A stretch of DNA of 64,000 nucleotides, from positions 53,726,697 through 53,790,696 of the forward strand of contig NC_059072.1 in the NCBI RefSeq assembly GCF_020497125.1. Reading direction: 5' to 3'. Below, piece by piece: positions 43,016 to 54,396 of this stretch. A program made the translations under genes and the position numbers. Under the pieces are notes generated by a model, which searched no databases, had not been told where the DNA came from, and saw nothing but the letters and a program-made list of their open reading frames with translations. Numbering within the stretch: position 1 is the stretch's first letter; the number at the start of each line of letters is the position of its first letter. Origin of the DNA: Mauremys mutica. Its lineage: Eukaryota; Chordata; Testudines; Geoemydidae.

Positions 43016-43789
43016 CTCACAGAAAAAGCAAAAGCTCTACCCTAAGAACCTGAGCTTTTTATATGCACCATGCAGTTCCAGAGCAGCTGACAAGGCTTTC
43101 TGGGTTCATCAGTAATCTGTCTGGAGTTCAGGGAGATTACTGAAGAACCCAGGAAGATAAGAAGCACATATCACCTACTCAGCTGCCCCAGAATCTGCAT
43201 GGCACAGAATGAAAACTTCCTCCAGCGGAAGCCTGGCCCATGCAAACCACCAAAACCCACAACCCAGGGTCCAGTGGTGGTGGTTGCACCCTGGCTTATT
43301 ATACCCACCACCTATGATCACAAACCTTGCCATAAGCAACAATGAGTCCCGTGGCAGCTTGATACTTGAAACCTTGCCATGTTCTGCTCCCAACTGCAAG
43401 CACAAGGGCCACTTCTTTGACTGTGCTTTCTCTAACATAAACATACAGCAGCATGTACGTTTTAAAAAACCACACTACTACACATACAATTGTCTCCCTG
43501 GGGAGAGAATGAAAGAACAAGCCATATGTAACAGTTGTTAGTCACATTGCTTAATGCACTATTGGCAAGTTACTACGGTGATAAGGATGGTATAACAATC
43601 AGAATAAAAAGGGCTTTGTGGGAGAGGGCTGATATGTCTCCAACCCATGCATTCAGATTTCTTCTGGAATACTTGGTGAATATTGCAGCACTAGATAGTT
43701 ACCTCTTTATGCCCAGGGACGTCAAGAAGTAGCACTGAGAGTCTCCTACACAAGTATGCATTTTCCAGTGGATTAAGGTCCTGAGATCG
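43016..43789. other. No gene recognised
   Basis: A 110-residue open frame at 43209-43541 has no recognisable similarity. No other feature. Confidence 0.45.
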
Positions 43790-43960
43790 TTTTCCCATGG
43801 AAAATTTCAATTTTTCATTGAAAAAATTGAAAATTTGAAAACTGAAAAATGTTAGGTTGAAAAACCAAAATTTTCTATAGGAAATAGAAAAATTCCATGG
43901 AAAATTTTGTTTAGTCAAAAAAACCACACAGTTTTTGATAAACATTTTTAACCAGCCCCA
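43790..43960. repeat. AT-rich palindromic MITE
   Basis: GGAAAATTTC, TTGAAAATTTG, CCATGGAAAATTTTG and TTTTTAACCAGCCC. Self-complementary AATTTT text, same family as 2825-2930 and 12310-12476. Confidence 0.5.
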
Positions 43961-44047
43961 GACTAGATCCTACTCTCACCTTTGCTACACCATAACACTC
44001 TGTGTTTGTACAGAATTTGACAAACAAACATTATTACTCTAATTTTA

Positions 44048-44165
44048 AGTGAGATTAAGTGATATGCCCAATGCTACACAGAAAACCACTGCCAGGTTCA
44101 GAAATAGAATCAGGTTTTGTGACTTCTGGTTCTATACCTAAATCATAGCATCTCTCAGGCATCAC
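44048..44165 (-). repeat. MIR-like ancient SINE fragment
   Basis: GTGATATGCCCAATGCTACACAGAAAACCACTG-type text (read from 44060) corresponds to the conserved MIR core GACTTGCCCAAGGTCACAC. Very diverged; another MIR-like fragment is near 45300-45350. Confidence 0.5.
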
Positions 44166-44370
44166 AATCAGTCTAACTGCCTGTAAGGGACTTGACTGTG
44201 ACCCACTGTGGTTTAATGTGTTAGGCACATTACTGAGAATCAGAAGTATTAGATTCTGCATCTGGTAGTGAGATGTGACTTTGGCAATGTCATAACTTCT
44301 GAGACTGTTTTTTTTATAGATGGAGAAAGGATCATGATAGTTATTTGCTCAGTAAATTGCTATGTAAGGG

Positions 44371-45046
44371 TGTGATGGGGTGTCCACCCCACCCATGACT
44401 TGAAGGGGTTAAGGTGGCCAGGTAGGCCAATTAACCCCCCAGGCTGCACCTGGAGAAAGAGCCAGGGAGCAGGGATTGATTAAATGAGGCTCATCTGGAT
44501 AGAAACAGGAGGGGCCTGTATAAAGCCCAGAAGCTGAGAGCAAAAAGGGGATGCAGGAAAGTAGTCTGTGATCACTCCCTGGGAGATGGGAAGTGTGTTT
44601 GGGGCTATAGAGCTAGGTAGCCTACAATTACACCCTGGGAGGAGGCATTTTGGGCTGGTGAACTCAGAGAAGAGGGAGATCAAGAGAGGTAAGAAAGGTT
44701 CAGGGGAAAGGGAGCAAGGTATGGGATAGGGCAGACCTTGGCTGTTGATGAGAGCGCCCCTGAGCTGGAACCTGGAGTAGAGAGCGGGCCTGGGTTCCCC
44801 TACCAGCCACTAAGAATGTGGTATAGGATAATGGACTACCTGGGATGATTTATTCCGGAAAGATTTTGTTATCTCTCAGAAGGGGGAAGTGACCTGGCCA
44901 AAGTTACAAATAGGAAGTTGCAGTTCCTAGAGCCCGAGAGGATTATGAGTGAAGAAACTGCCCAAGGAGGGCATAGCACCTGAAAGCATCTAATCCTCAG
45001 ACTGGCCAGGAGGAGGTGCCACTAGTGGTGAGTGGACACTGTGACA
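44371..45046 (+). repeat. Solo LTR, 676 bp
   Basis: TGTGATGGGGTG ... CACTGTGACA, with perfect 5-bp duplication AAGGG at 44366-44370 and 45047-45051. TATA-like CCTGTATAAAGCCC near 44516 sets a plus orientation. Confidence 0.82.
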
Positions 45047-45051
45047 AAGGG

Positions 45052-46057
45052 AAAACTATTTTTGTTCATAAAAACGAGTCTATCCAATAGCTTAAGCACA
45101 CATGCAACTACATTTTTAAAAGCATATACAAAATTAAGTTAACCTAATGTTGACAAGATACTCAGAACTCAAAAAATTAAGTTCCCCTCAACCTGCTCAC
45201 TCTCACTCAATCTGCCTCCTAAGAATACAGCATAGGTAAGTAAAGACCATAGGCTTTGCAACATTACATGATCTGAAGGTTTACAAACGTAAGCTCTGTC
45301 ACAAGCCAGTCAATGGCAGAGGTGAGAATAGAACTTTCTGCTTAATTCACTCAACTATTTCACCACATGAACAAGTTCTCATGCCTTTGCAGTAGTGGGG
45401 CCTTGAATATGGAATTAATTACAACCCTGACATTGGTCTCAGTCCAACCTTCCTTGCTCTTAAAACAACTAAACAACTTCCCAGAGATTGTTTTTCTTCT
45501 TATGGTCACTGCCCACATATTGTATAACATTCCCATATATTGTAGATCATTTTCTCTTCTCTCTTGGTAGGAATCCCTCTAGTCACCTTATGAGAGTGTT
45601 TGGTTTTTACTACATTTTTATAACCTATTCATTAGGAATTAGCCACTGCATTATGGAAGGAGAGGGCAGCGGCACAGGTTGTTATCCCCCTCCAGGACAG
45701 CGCCTTAGGCAGCTGTCCCTCAGGACAACATCATCAAGAAGATCCCTGTGGAACTAGGCCCCATTGGACACTATATGGTGCAGTAGCCTTTCTTCCTCTT
45801 CTGGGTGCAGACACTCCCAGAAGAAGGTACTGGCTCTGCAGAGCGGCAGCTAGAGACACCACATATTCACAGTCCATAGATGCTTCTCTGTCAGGAGTGG
45901 CTTTTTGGAACTCCTCATCTACTGAGGGAATGAGATTTATACAGAGAGAGGATGGAGAGATGATTCTCAGTAGGCAGATGTAGTGAGGATGCAGGGAGTG
46001 AGGCTGGGGTTTGCTGGAATGAGAGATGACATATGGTGCTGAAGTAGATTGACTGGA
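45052..46057. other. No gene recognised
   Basis: Mixed unique-looking DNA. Only the eroded MIR-like fragment noted near 45300-45350. Confidence 0.45.
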
Positions 46058-46152
46058 GTGTTATGTTTCAGAGTGGTAGCCATGTTAGTCCATATCAGCA
46101 AAAACAATGAGGAGTCCTTGTGGCACCTTAGAGACTTAACACATTTATTTGG

Positions 46153-46192
46153 GCATAAGCTTTCATGGGCTAGAACCCACTTCATCAGATGC
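46153..46192 (-). ncRNA. Hammerhead-like motif (PLE D, left arm)
   Basis: Core is CUGAUGA, the textbook form, with one extra A; stem II GUGGGU / GCCCA- with loop UCUA. CACGAAA has decayed to CATGAAA (CpG-type). Stem I GCAU / AUGC and AAGCUU are present. Confidence 0.45.
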
Positions 46193-46324
46193 ATGAAGTG
46201 AAAAATACAGGAGCAGGTATAAATACATGAAAGGATGGGGGGTTGCTTTAAGTTTAGGTTTTGTAATAACCCAACCACTCCCAGTCTTTATTCAGCCCTA
46301 ATCTGATGGTATCCAGTTTGCAAA

Positions 46325-46530
46325 TTAATTCCAGTTCTGCAGCTTCACGTTGGAAGTTTTGTGTTTTTGAAGTTTTTTTTGTTGAATTGCCACTTTTAGG
46401 TCTGCTATTGCGTGACCAAAGAGACTGAAGTGTTCTCCTACTGGTTTTTGAATGTTATGATTCCTGATATCAGATTTGTGTGCATTTATTCTTTTGCATA
46501 GAGACTCTCCGGTTTGGCCAATGTACCTAA
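46325..46530 (-). pseudogene. Penelope GIY-YIG endonuclease fragment (PLE D, left arm)
   Basis: Reads RYIGQTGESLCKRINAHKSD, then PVGEHFSLFGHAIADLKVAI, matching the domain in insertion C. 5'-truncated just before YIGQT and frameshifted near 46380. Confidence 0.75.
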
Positions 46531-46746
46531 AACTTAATTTCCCCAATACTAATTTCTTCCTACTGTTACTCACACCTTCTTGTCCACTGTCTGTAATGGG
46601 CCACTCTCTTACCACTTCAAAAGTTATTTTTCCTCCCTTGGTAGCCTGCTGTTAATTGATTTATCTCGTTAGACTGACCTCACACTTGGTAAAGCAACAC
46701 CCATCCTTTCATGTATTTATACTTGCTCCTGTATTTTTCACTTCAT

Positions 46747-46786
46747 GCATCTGATGAAGTGGGTTCTAGCCCACAAAAGCTTATGC
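46747..46786 (+). ncRNA. Hammerhead-like motif (PLE D, right arm)
   Basis: CUGAUGA core plus extra A; stem II GUGGGU / GCCCAC with loop UCUA. GAAA has decayed to AAAA (CACG to CACA, CpG-type). Stem I is kept. Confidence 0.45.
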
Positions 46787-46908
46787 CCAAATAAATTTGT
46801 TAGTCTCTAAGGTGCCACAAGGACTCCTCATTGTTTTTTAGGGTGTTATGTTTAACTTTATTTTAAAAATTAATTATGGGTTTATTGACAAGGGTTGGGA
46901 TTGTAATT

Positions 46909-47000
46909 CATAGTTTCAGAGACCAGAAGGGTCTATTACATCATCTAGTCTTACTTCCTATGTGTTACCTGTTTCACCAATTTACCTCTCTCTGCCTAAT
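46909..47000 (-). repeat. CR1 3'-end fragment
   Basis: TTCAGAGACCAGAAGGG and ATCATCTAGTCTTACTTCC match the CR1 3' terminus seen at 15322-15390. Confidence 0.6.
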
Positions 47001-47224
47001 GACTCGTGTTTAACTAAAGCATATCTTCCAGAAATATACTGAAACTTAAGCAATGTTCGGAAGCTGCAGAAATGTAGCACTGAACAGAAGCTTATTGCCA
47101 GCTAATAGTACTGTATTTACATTTGTTCTACTGTTGCATACAATATACTTACAGATTGATCCAATGCCTGGTGAAATCAATGAGAATCTTCCTACTGTCT
47201 TTAATGATGCTGCAGCTATGGGAA

Positions 47225-47410
47225 AGGAATGATGGTTTTGTGGCTAAGGTACTGGACTAGAATGCTGGGAATTTGAACTCAGTTCCTAGTTCTGCCACAA
47301 ATTTCTGTATGTTCTTAGGCAAGTCTCCTCATCTCTGTAACATGGGGATACTGCTGCCTTTCTCCCACCTTCTCTCTATTTAGATAGCAAGCCCTTCAGG
47401 GCAAAGACTA
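47225..47410 (+). repeat. MIR-type SINE
   Basis: GTACTGGACTAGAATGCTGG, then GCCACAAATTTC, then GGCAAGTCTCCTCATCTCTG and CATGGGGATA follow the order of MIR-like amniote SINEs. Diverged. Confidence 0.6.
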
Positions 47411-47440
47411 TCTTGCAATCTAAATAGAGAGAAGGTGGGA
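47363..47440. repeat. Perfect 23-bp inverted repeat
   Basis: Arms 47363-47385 and 47418-47440 (TCCCACCTTCTCTCTATTTA and complement) around a 32-nt loop, at the 3' edge of the SINE. Confidence 0.85.
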
Positions 47441-47449
47441 TAAAGGAAG

Positions 47450-47984
47450 CATTATCCCTACAGCAATACAAATTATATATAGTTCATTGTCATGTCCTAA
47501 AGAAAAAATAAAGTCCAGACTGGGCTAGACTCCTGTTAAAATAGAATATTTAGGAATCCTAGCCAAGATATCACAAGGCCCTTGACTTTGTGTCCAGTTC
47601 TTTTGTAGTTGTGCTAGTTTTACAACAGGCTACATAAAAAGTACTAGCGAAGTCAGTACAAACTAAAATTTCATATAGACAATGACTTGTTTATACTGCT
47701 CTCTATACTATACACTGAAATGTAAGTACAATATTTATATTCTAATTGATTTATTTTATAATTATATGGTAAAATGAAAAATAAGCATTTTTTCAGTAAT
47801 AGTGTACTGGGACACTTTTGTATTTTTATGTCTGATTTTATAAGCAAGTGTTTTTTAAGTAAGTTGAAACTTGAGGGCATGCAAGACAAATCAGACTCCT
47901 GACAGGGGTACAGTAGTCTGGAAAGGTTGAGCGCCACTAGCCTAGGGGAGAGAGCTTTCTGCTAGCATCTGTTGGTGAGCACAG
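47450..47984. other. No gene recognised
   Basis: AT-rich sequence without a supported feature. Confidence 0.5.
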
Positions 47985-48446
47985 AGAAAGGACTGAATAG
48001 GCCAGGCTTCATTTGCAATTCTGGGTGCCACATTTAGGAAAGATGTGGACAAACAACAAAAAATGATAAAAGCTTAACAAAGTTAGCAAAACTGGGCATG
48101 TTTAGTCTTGAGAAAAGAAGTCTGAGGAGGGACCTTATAAAGAGGACTGTGATCAATTGTTCTCCATTTCCACTGAAGATAGGACAAGAAGTCGTATCCT
48201 TAATCTACAGCAAGAGAAGTTTAAATTAGATTTTAGGAAAACCTTTCTAATTATAAGGACATTTAAATTCTGGAACAGGCTTCCAAGGGAAGTTGCGAAG
48301 TGCCCACCATTGGAAAGTTTAAGAGCAAGTTGAATGAACACCTGTCAGGGATGATCTAGGGTCACTTGGCCCGGCTCCAACACAGGGGGCTGGACTTGAG
48401 GGCCTCTCAAGGTCCCTGTCAGACCTACATTTCTATGATTCTGTCA
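47985..48446 (+). mobile_element. CR1 LINE 3' end, 5'-truncated
   Basis: Ordered CR1 3' features: TTCTGGGTGCCACATTTAG, GAGGAGGGACCTTATAAAG, TTCTGGAACAGGCTTCC (end of ORF2) and the 3' UTR GGGCTGGACTTGAGGGCC, ending TTTCTATGATTCTG. Confidence 0.8.
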
Positions 48447-49415
48447 TTAAGGGATGAATGTGTCTGTATGTGGTTATTGTTCCTTTAAGGCCCCTGGCTT
48501 GTCTGCTACAATAATTCATCAAAACCTCTTTTAAAGTATGTGCAGTTGGATTTACGACAGAGAGGGAAGTGTGTAACTGCTCAGAAAGTTTCTCCTGTTC
48601 CTTAAATGGATTGATTTCTGTAATGTCTACAAGTCCCAGTTTGTAACTTTCTATCAACTTGAACCGCCTTTTCTACAACTATGTCATTTTAGTCTTTTCT
48701 TCATGCAAATTGGGCTTCACTTATAAATGAATATCACATCAAGTCTCCATCTTGTAAGATGCTGAGCACCCTTTATTTTCCATTAAGCTAATGAGAGCTG
48801 AAGACACTCAGTGTATCACAGAATCAGGTCTTGCATCGTTTGTTTTCAGAAGCTACTAAGAACAAGCACAGCCATGGGGATCATTGTTAATAAGCCTTCT
48901 CAGTAGGCTTACTATGTATCTGGCTCAGTTGTTTAAGCCTAAAATTAAAAAATTTTAATTATTCCCTAAAGAGGGGAGGAAATACTGTAGGGATGTGGCT
49001 GAGGGGGGAAAAAGCAATGAGAGAGCTTAGCTATAACACAGAAAATGTTCTAGTCAATTAACAGCATCCGTGCCAGAAACCACAGTACCACTGAAAGGAG
49101 CTCAAAGCATCTAATGTGATAAGATCATAACTTTTACACCCATCCAGTACTCTCCATTCTTAATATTTTGAGAACTTTCAGTGTATAAAATCAAATTGTC
49201 AATTAATCCTTACATGACAGTTTTGAAAGAAAGGGGCTTTTTGCCACTTTTGGCTGCCATCTAGTGTTAGGATGCAGAATATATATATTCTGTATTGAAT
49301 TTTTTTAAATGAAGAATACTATAAAGCTTCTGACTACTGTTAAACTATGTTAATGTGAAAAACAAACAGTATTTTTCCCAAAGCTGAATTTGAGATATTG
49401 GCATCAAGCAGACTG
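48447..49415. other. No gene recognised
   Basis: AT-rich sequence without a supported feature. Confidence 0.5.
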
Positions 49416-49419
49416 ACAA

Positions 49420-49700
49420 TAAGAACGGCCGTACTGGGTCAGACCAAAGGTCCATCTAGCCCTGTATCTGTCTACCGACAGTGGCCAATGCCAGGTGTCC
49501 CAGAAGGAGTGAACCTAACAGGCAATGATCAAGTGATCTCTCTCCTGCCATCCATCTCCATCCTCAGATGAACAGAGGCTAGGGACACCATCCTTACCCA
49601 TCCTAGCTAATAGCCATTTATGGACTTAGCCACCATGAATTTATCCAGTTCCCTTTTAAACATTGTTATAGTCCTAGCCTTCACAACCTCCTCAGGTAAG
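49420..49700. repeat. CR1-related interspersed repeat
   Basis: ACTGGGTCAGACCAAAGGTC, CAGTGGCCAATGCCAGGTG and ATAGCCATTTATGGAC form a block I recognise as a common reptile repeat of CR1 type. Ends not resolved. Confidence 0.5.
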
Positions 49701-51160
49701 ACTGACAATATCCAGCAACATCCTGGAAAAACCTTACAGAATGAAGATAAACTTTAATGAATTAAGTTAAACCTTACTGAATTAGGTTAAATACTTTTGG
49801 GGTCCATTATATTAAAAATGCAATTGTGTGTGTGTTATTGTATGTACCTTTTCTACTAGGAGGGTGAGATGATAATGTAATTCCTCGATCATCAGACCTT
49901 TGAAGCCACCCCCTGGAGTGGTATGCATGTACTAGTTCAAACTAGATTCTCCAGGGACTAACAGACAAAAAAGGATTTTTGGATAAATAGCCTGGTTTTA
50001 AACTGGCTCATGGCAAACTGATCCAGCAAACAGACAGGACCTCTGGTCCACAGACAGCCCCAATCCTTAGCGATGGATTGGAAGCACTTGGCCTATTAAG
50101 GCCCATAAGACTGGGTGCTAGCTCTGAGCTGAGACTGTAATGAATTTGTGACTGTAGAAGAGACCCTTTAGTGGGGTTTTGAAGGACTGTTCCTGCTAGA
50201 GCCTGTTATGGTTCGGGTGATCTCTTGTAAGCTTGTTAACGTGTATAGGTTCCTTTATTGTTTTTAATGTTTCCTCTGTAGCACTTTTACCTTTAGATTA
50301 AAACAAGTTTGCATAAAAGTGAGCTGTGTGGTATCTGTAACTGTGGGCAGTCACTCTATTGGCCATCTCTTAAGAGACAGCAAGCAGGTGGCAGCCTGTC
50401 TCTACTGGAAATTACATAGTGAAGGCAGCAAACTGTGCAGCCTGGAAATACCCTGGTCAGAAGGGAGGGAGACCCAGGTCTCCACCCCAGAAAAGCAACA
50501 GTTGGGGAACTGTCTGGAAGCCTAAGAGTAGGTGCTCTCACTGGACCATTGAAGGGAAATACAGATGCTGTTGCCCTGAACTGTGACAAATGTCAACCAA
50601 CTTTCACCATTAACTTCATCTGGGAACAGTCTCATGCTGTTAGGGACTGACAGACACAGACTACTAGGTGTAGAATCTAATAGGACTCTTCATGATGCTA
50701 AGCAGTATGGTCCAGATCAACAAAAGACACTTGTGTATTGCGGTGCCTAACTTTTAGAAAATCATAGGAACAGCACTGTGATCCATAAATCCTGAGTTAG
50801 GTGCCTAGAAATTTGATATAATTGTGTCCAAGGATCCTTTAAGGGGAGATGGGGCCAGCCACAGCTGTGCAATAATTAATTAGCTGCTTCCCAGTGTGAT
50901 GGGGCAGGACTAAGGAAGATCAGGTGATAGTTAATGGGGACCTGTGCCTTATAAAAGTGCTGAGTGAGCTCAGTCTGAGAGTTGTTAATGAGGGTGGGAT
51001 GGGAGGAGTATTGGAGCCAGGGCTGGCTGTGGGCTGCCATGGAAGATTGTCTGACCTCCCCCAGCCCCCCCCAAAAAAAGGTAACTCCAGAAAATGAAGA
51101 AGAGCTTAGCAGAGAGGGTGAATGGATACAAAGTAGAAAAAAAAATAGCAGACTCAAATG
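49701..51160. other. LTR-like text, no gene
   Basis: Two stretches look like LTR fragments: 49830-50600, and 50896 onward (TGTGATGGGGCAGG with TATAAAAGTGC near 50950). No matching ends or target duplications were found. Confidence 0.3.
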
Positions 51161-51561
51161 TTGGTGACATAGGCCTGGTCTACACTAGGACTTTAATTCG
51201 AATTTAGCAGCGTTAATTCGAACTAACCGCTCAACCGTCCACACCAGGAAGCCATTTAATTCGAACTAGAGGGCTCTTTAGTTCGAATTCGGTACTCCAC
51301 CCCGACAGGTGGAGTAACGCTAAATTCGACATGGCTAGCTCGAATTAGGCTAGATGTGGATGCAAATCGAACTTAGTAGCTCCGGGAGCTATCCCACAGT
51401 GCACCACTCTGTTGACGCTCTGGGCAGCAGTCGGAGCTTGGATTCTCTGACCAGCCACACAGGAAATGACCCGGGAAAATTTGAATTCATTTTCCTGTCT
51501 GGGCACTTTGAATCTGACGTCCTGGCTGGACATCGGGGCGAGCTCCGCAGCACCTGCAACG

Positions 51562-52085
51562 ATGCAGAGCTCTCCAGCAGAGGAGTTCATGTTATCTGTG
51601 AATAGAAAGAGGGACCCAGCATAGACTGACTGGGAACTCTTTGATCTGATCAGTGTGTGGGGCGAGGAGTCTGTGCTTTCGGAGCTGCGCTCCAAAACAC
51701 GGAATGCAAAGACCTACGAGAAGGTCTCCAAAGCCATGAGAGACAGAGGATACAGGCGGGATGCAACGCAGCGCCGCGTGAAAATCAAGGACCCCAGACA
51801 AGGCTACCAAAAAATCAAAGCGGCAAACGGACGCTACGGAGCCTGCCACCACTGCCCCACCAGTGACCGTGGACTCTGACGATGGGACAGTGTCGACAGA
51901 TAGTTCCTCGGCGATGTTCGCGGACGGGGAAGATGAGGAAGGGTTTGTGGAGGACGAGGCAGGCGACAGCGCTTACAACGCTGGTTTCCCCGACAGCCAG
52001 GATCTCTTCATCACCGTCACGGAGATCCCCTACCAACCCTCCCCGGCCATGAACCCGGATCCTGAATCAGGGGAAGGAGCAGTCG
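51562..52085 (+). pseudogene. Harbinger Myb/SANT-like protein, exon 1 (copy 2)
   Basis: ATG 51562. It shares the TAG at 51622-51624 and the C-terminal SANT deletion with frame change seen in copy 1, but lacks copy 1's TAA. The acidic block DGEDEEGFVEDEAGDSAYN is intact. Donor GTAAGTGC at 52086. Confidence 0.8.
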
Positions 52086-52089
52086 GTAA

Positions 52090-52443
52090 GTGCTTTAACC
52101 ATGTTAACTTTTATTCTTAATATAACAGGAATCTTAAGTGTGTGAAAAGGAGGTCTCTCTATATATGGGGATAGAACAGAAATCATCCTTGGAGATCTCC
52201 ACGAAGCTCTCCTTGCGTTAATCGAAAAGCATCAGCAGGAGGTTCCTGGGGAGAGCTGCCTTATTGGGTGCTCCGTGGTAGCACACTTTTCCGCGCAAGG
52301 CTTTCATGAGGTACTCAGGGAGCACTGCCTCCCCGAGCAAGGCTGCATCGGGCCCTGGTTCGTGCTAGCTTTCATGCAGCATGCGCTCTCTATCTCCTTC
52401 AGTGACCGTCCTCAGGGTGATCTCGCTCGGAGACTGCTGCATC
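52090..52443 (-). pseudogene. Antisense intron ORF, copy 2 (one stop)
   Basis: Counterpart of 32657-33004. Keeps SPSEITLRTVTE, RMLHESQHEPGP, LPEYLMKALRGKVC and APNKAALPRNLL, then TAA at 52220-52218. Function unknown. Confidence 0.4.
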
Positions 52444-54022
52444 TCATTAGGGTAATTACTGTAATTTTACGCCTGGTCCAAAGTATTTTTAAAAAATCTA
52501 CGGACAGACGGCATAGCACAGACTCAGCACGCAGCTGCGTGACGAGCATAACGGATAGCCAAAGAATATAATGGACGCTCATGGAGGGAGGGGGGAATGA
52601 GGACGCAAGATATCCCACAGTTCCTGCTGTCTCCGAAAAGTATTTGCATTCTTGGATGAGCTCCAAATGCTTCTAGGGTCAAACACAGTGTCTGCGGTGG
52701 GTCAGGGCATAGTTCGGCAATTTGCGCACACACCCCACCCACCACCAGAAGTGAAAACAATCCTCTGTTGACTCTTTTACATGTCACCCTATCTTTACTG
52801 AATGCTGCAGATAGACGCGATGGTGCAGCACTCAACACCAACATCCTTGCTCCCCCCACGCTATGGATGGCTGATGGTACAAAAAGACTGGTATCCGTCC
52901 TCATCATCAGCCTATTGGCACATGGGGCAGTGCAAAAGGACTGGTAACCATGCGTACTAGCATCTGTGAGGTTGATCAAGGGCGCCTGGCCCTAATTTTT
53001 CATGGTAGATGGTGCAGTATGGCTGGTAACCATCCTCATCATTGCAACAGGGGGCTGAGCTCCATCAGCCCCCACCCTTCCTGTGTAAAGAAAAGATTGA
53101 ATTGCCCCTGGACTAGCAGAGGGATGATGGGCTCCTTCATCCACAGTAATTAATGTCCTGCCTGGACTATCATTGCAGCTGGAGGCTTCCTTCCACTCAT
53201 TTCTCACAAACAAGTCACTGTGTCTTATTCCTGCATTCTTTATTACTTCATCACACAAGTGGTGGGACAATGGTATGGTAGCCCAGGAAGGCTGTGGGAA
53301 GGCCGGAATGAACAGGTGTTGTTGTTGCAGGAGCACCCCCTGTGAATAGCATACAGCTCCAAATTTATGCAGGATCAGACACAGAGCAGCTGTGCTCTCT
53401 GGTTCTATGATACAGTGGTTCTCTAGTACACTTGCCCATAATCTAGGCAGGACTGATTCTATTTTTAGATACCAAAAAGGAGGGATTGACTCAGGGAGTC
53501 ATTCCCAATTTTTGCTTTTGCGCCCCTGGCTGCTCGGCCAGGGGCACTTATGACAGCACCAAATGGTGCAGTGCAAAAGGACAGGTAACCATGCCCATCT
53601 TATTACCATCTTATTACCAATTTATGGTATGGTAGATGGTACAATATGGCTGGTAACCATTTCTGCTGTCATGCAAAAGCAAAAGCATGCTGCTGTGTAG
53701 CGCTGCTGGCCCGCCTCTGTCAGCGGCATCTAGTACACATACGGTGACATACACAAAAGGCAAAACAGTGTCCATGGTTGCCACGCTATGGCGTATGCCA
53801 GGGCAATTCTGGGAAAACGGGCTTGAAATGATTGTCTGCCGTTGCTTTCCCGGAGGAAGGAATGACTGGCGACATTTACCCAGAATCCACCGCGAAAATG
53901 ATTTGTGCCCCAGCAGGCACAGGGGTCTCAACCCAGAATTCACAGAGACAGCCTAGACTCAGTTAATTGTTCGCAAAAATGTATCTTTGCAAGGAATTCA
54001 CTCCCTGTTTCCCATCTCACAG

Positions 54023-54396
54023 CTTCCACTGTCTCCAGACCTGCCACTGCATCCCCCTCGCAGAGGCTGGCAAAGATTAGGCGGCGAAAGAAAAAGACAA
54101 GGGACAAGATGTTCGAGGAACGTATGGGCTGCTACCTAGCAGAGGCGGACCACCAGAGCCAGTGGAGGGAGACCGTCTCTCTGTGCCAGCGCTCACACAG
54201 CGAACGGGAGGAGAGGTGGCGTGAGGAAGACAAGCAGGCGACTGAAACGCTGCTTGGACTAGTGAGGGAGCAAACGGACACGCTCAGGCGCCTTGTGGAT
54301 GTTCTGCAGGACCGCAGGAGGACAGAGACACCCTGCAGTGTATCTGCAACCGCACTCCCCCGCCACAAAGTCCCATACCCCCCTCACCGAAAATAA
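54023..54396 (+). pseudogene. Harbinger Myb/SANT-like protein, exon 2 (copy 2)
   Basis: Begins after acceptor CTCACAG. Carries QRLAKIRRRKKKTRDKMF and HSEREERWREEDKQ. A 2-bp loss near 54320 relative to copy 1 shifts the frame and ends it at 54396. Confidence 0.7.

Larger units (their letters stand above)
46069..46842. mobile_element. Penelope-like insertion D: head-to-head pair of unequal arms
   Basis: Minus-strand left copy from 46069 to about 46530, and a plus-strand right copy to 46842. Flanks share GTGTTATGTTT (46058-46068, 46843-46853); the last TTT may belong to the element, leaving an 8-bp duplication. Here the left arm has the long 3' tail (about 31-34 nt more) and the right arm stops at ATTGTTTTTTA. 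Both tails carry a hammerhead-like motif. Confidence 0.8.

Noticed and set aside
43209..43541. 110-aa ORF
   Set aside because: No similarity, no splice or promoter context, and the opposite strand is also open. Left as unassigned.
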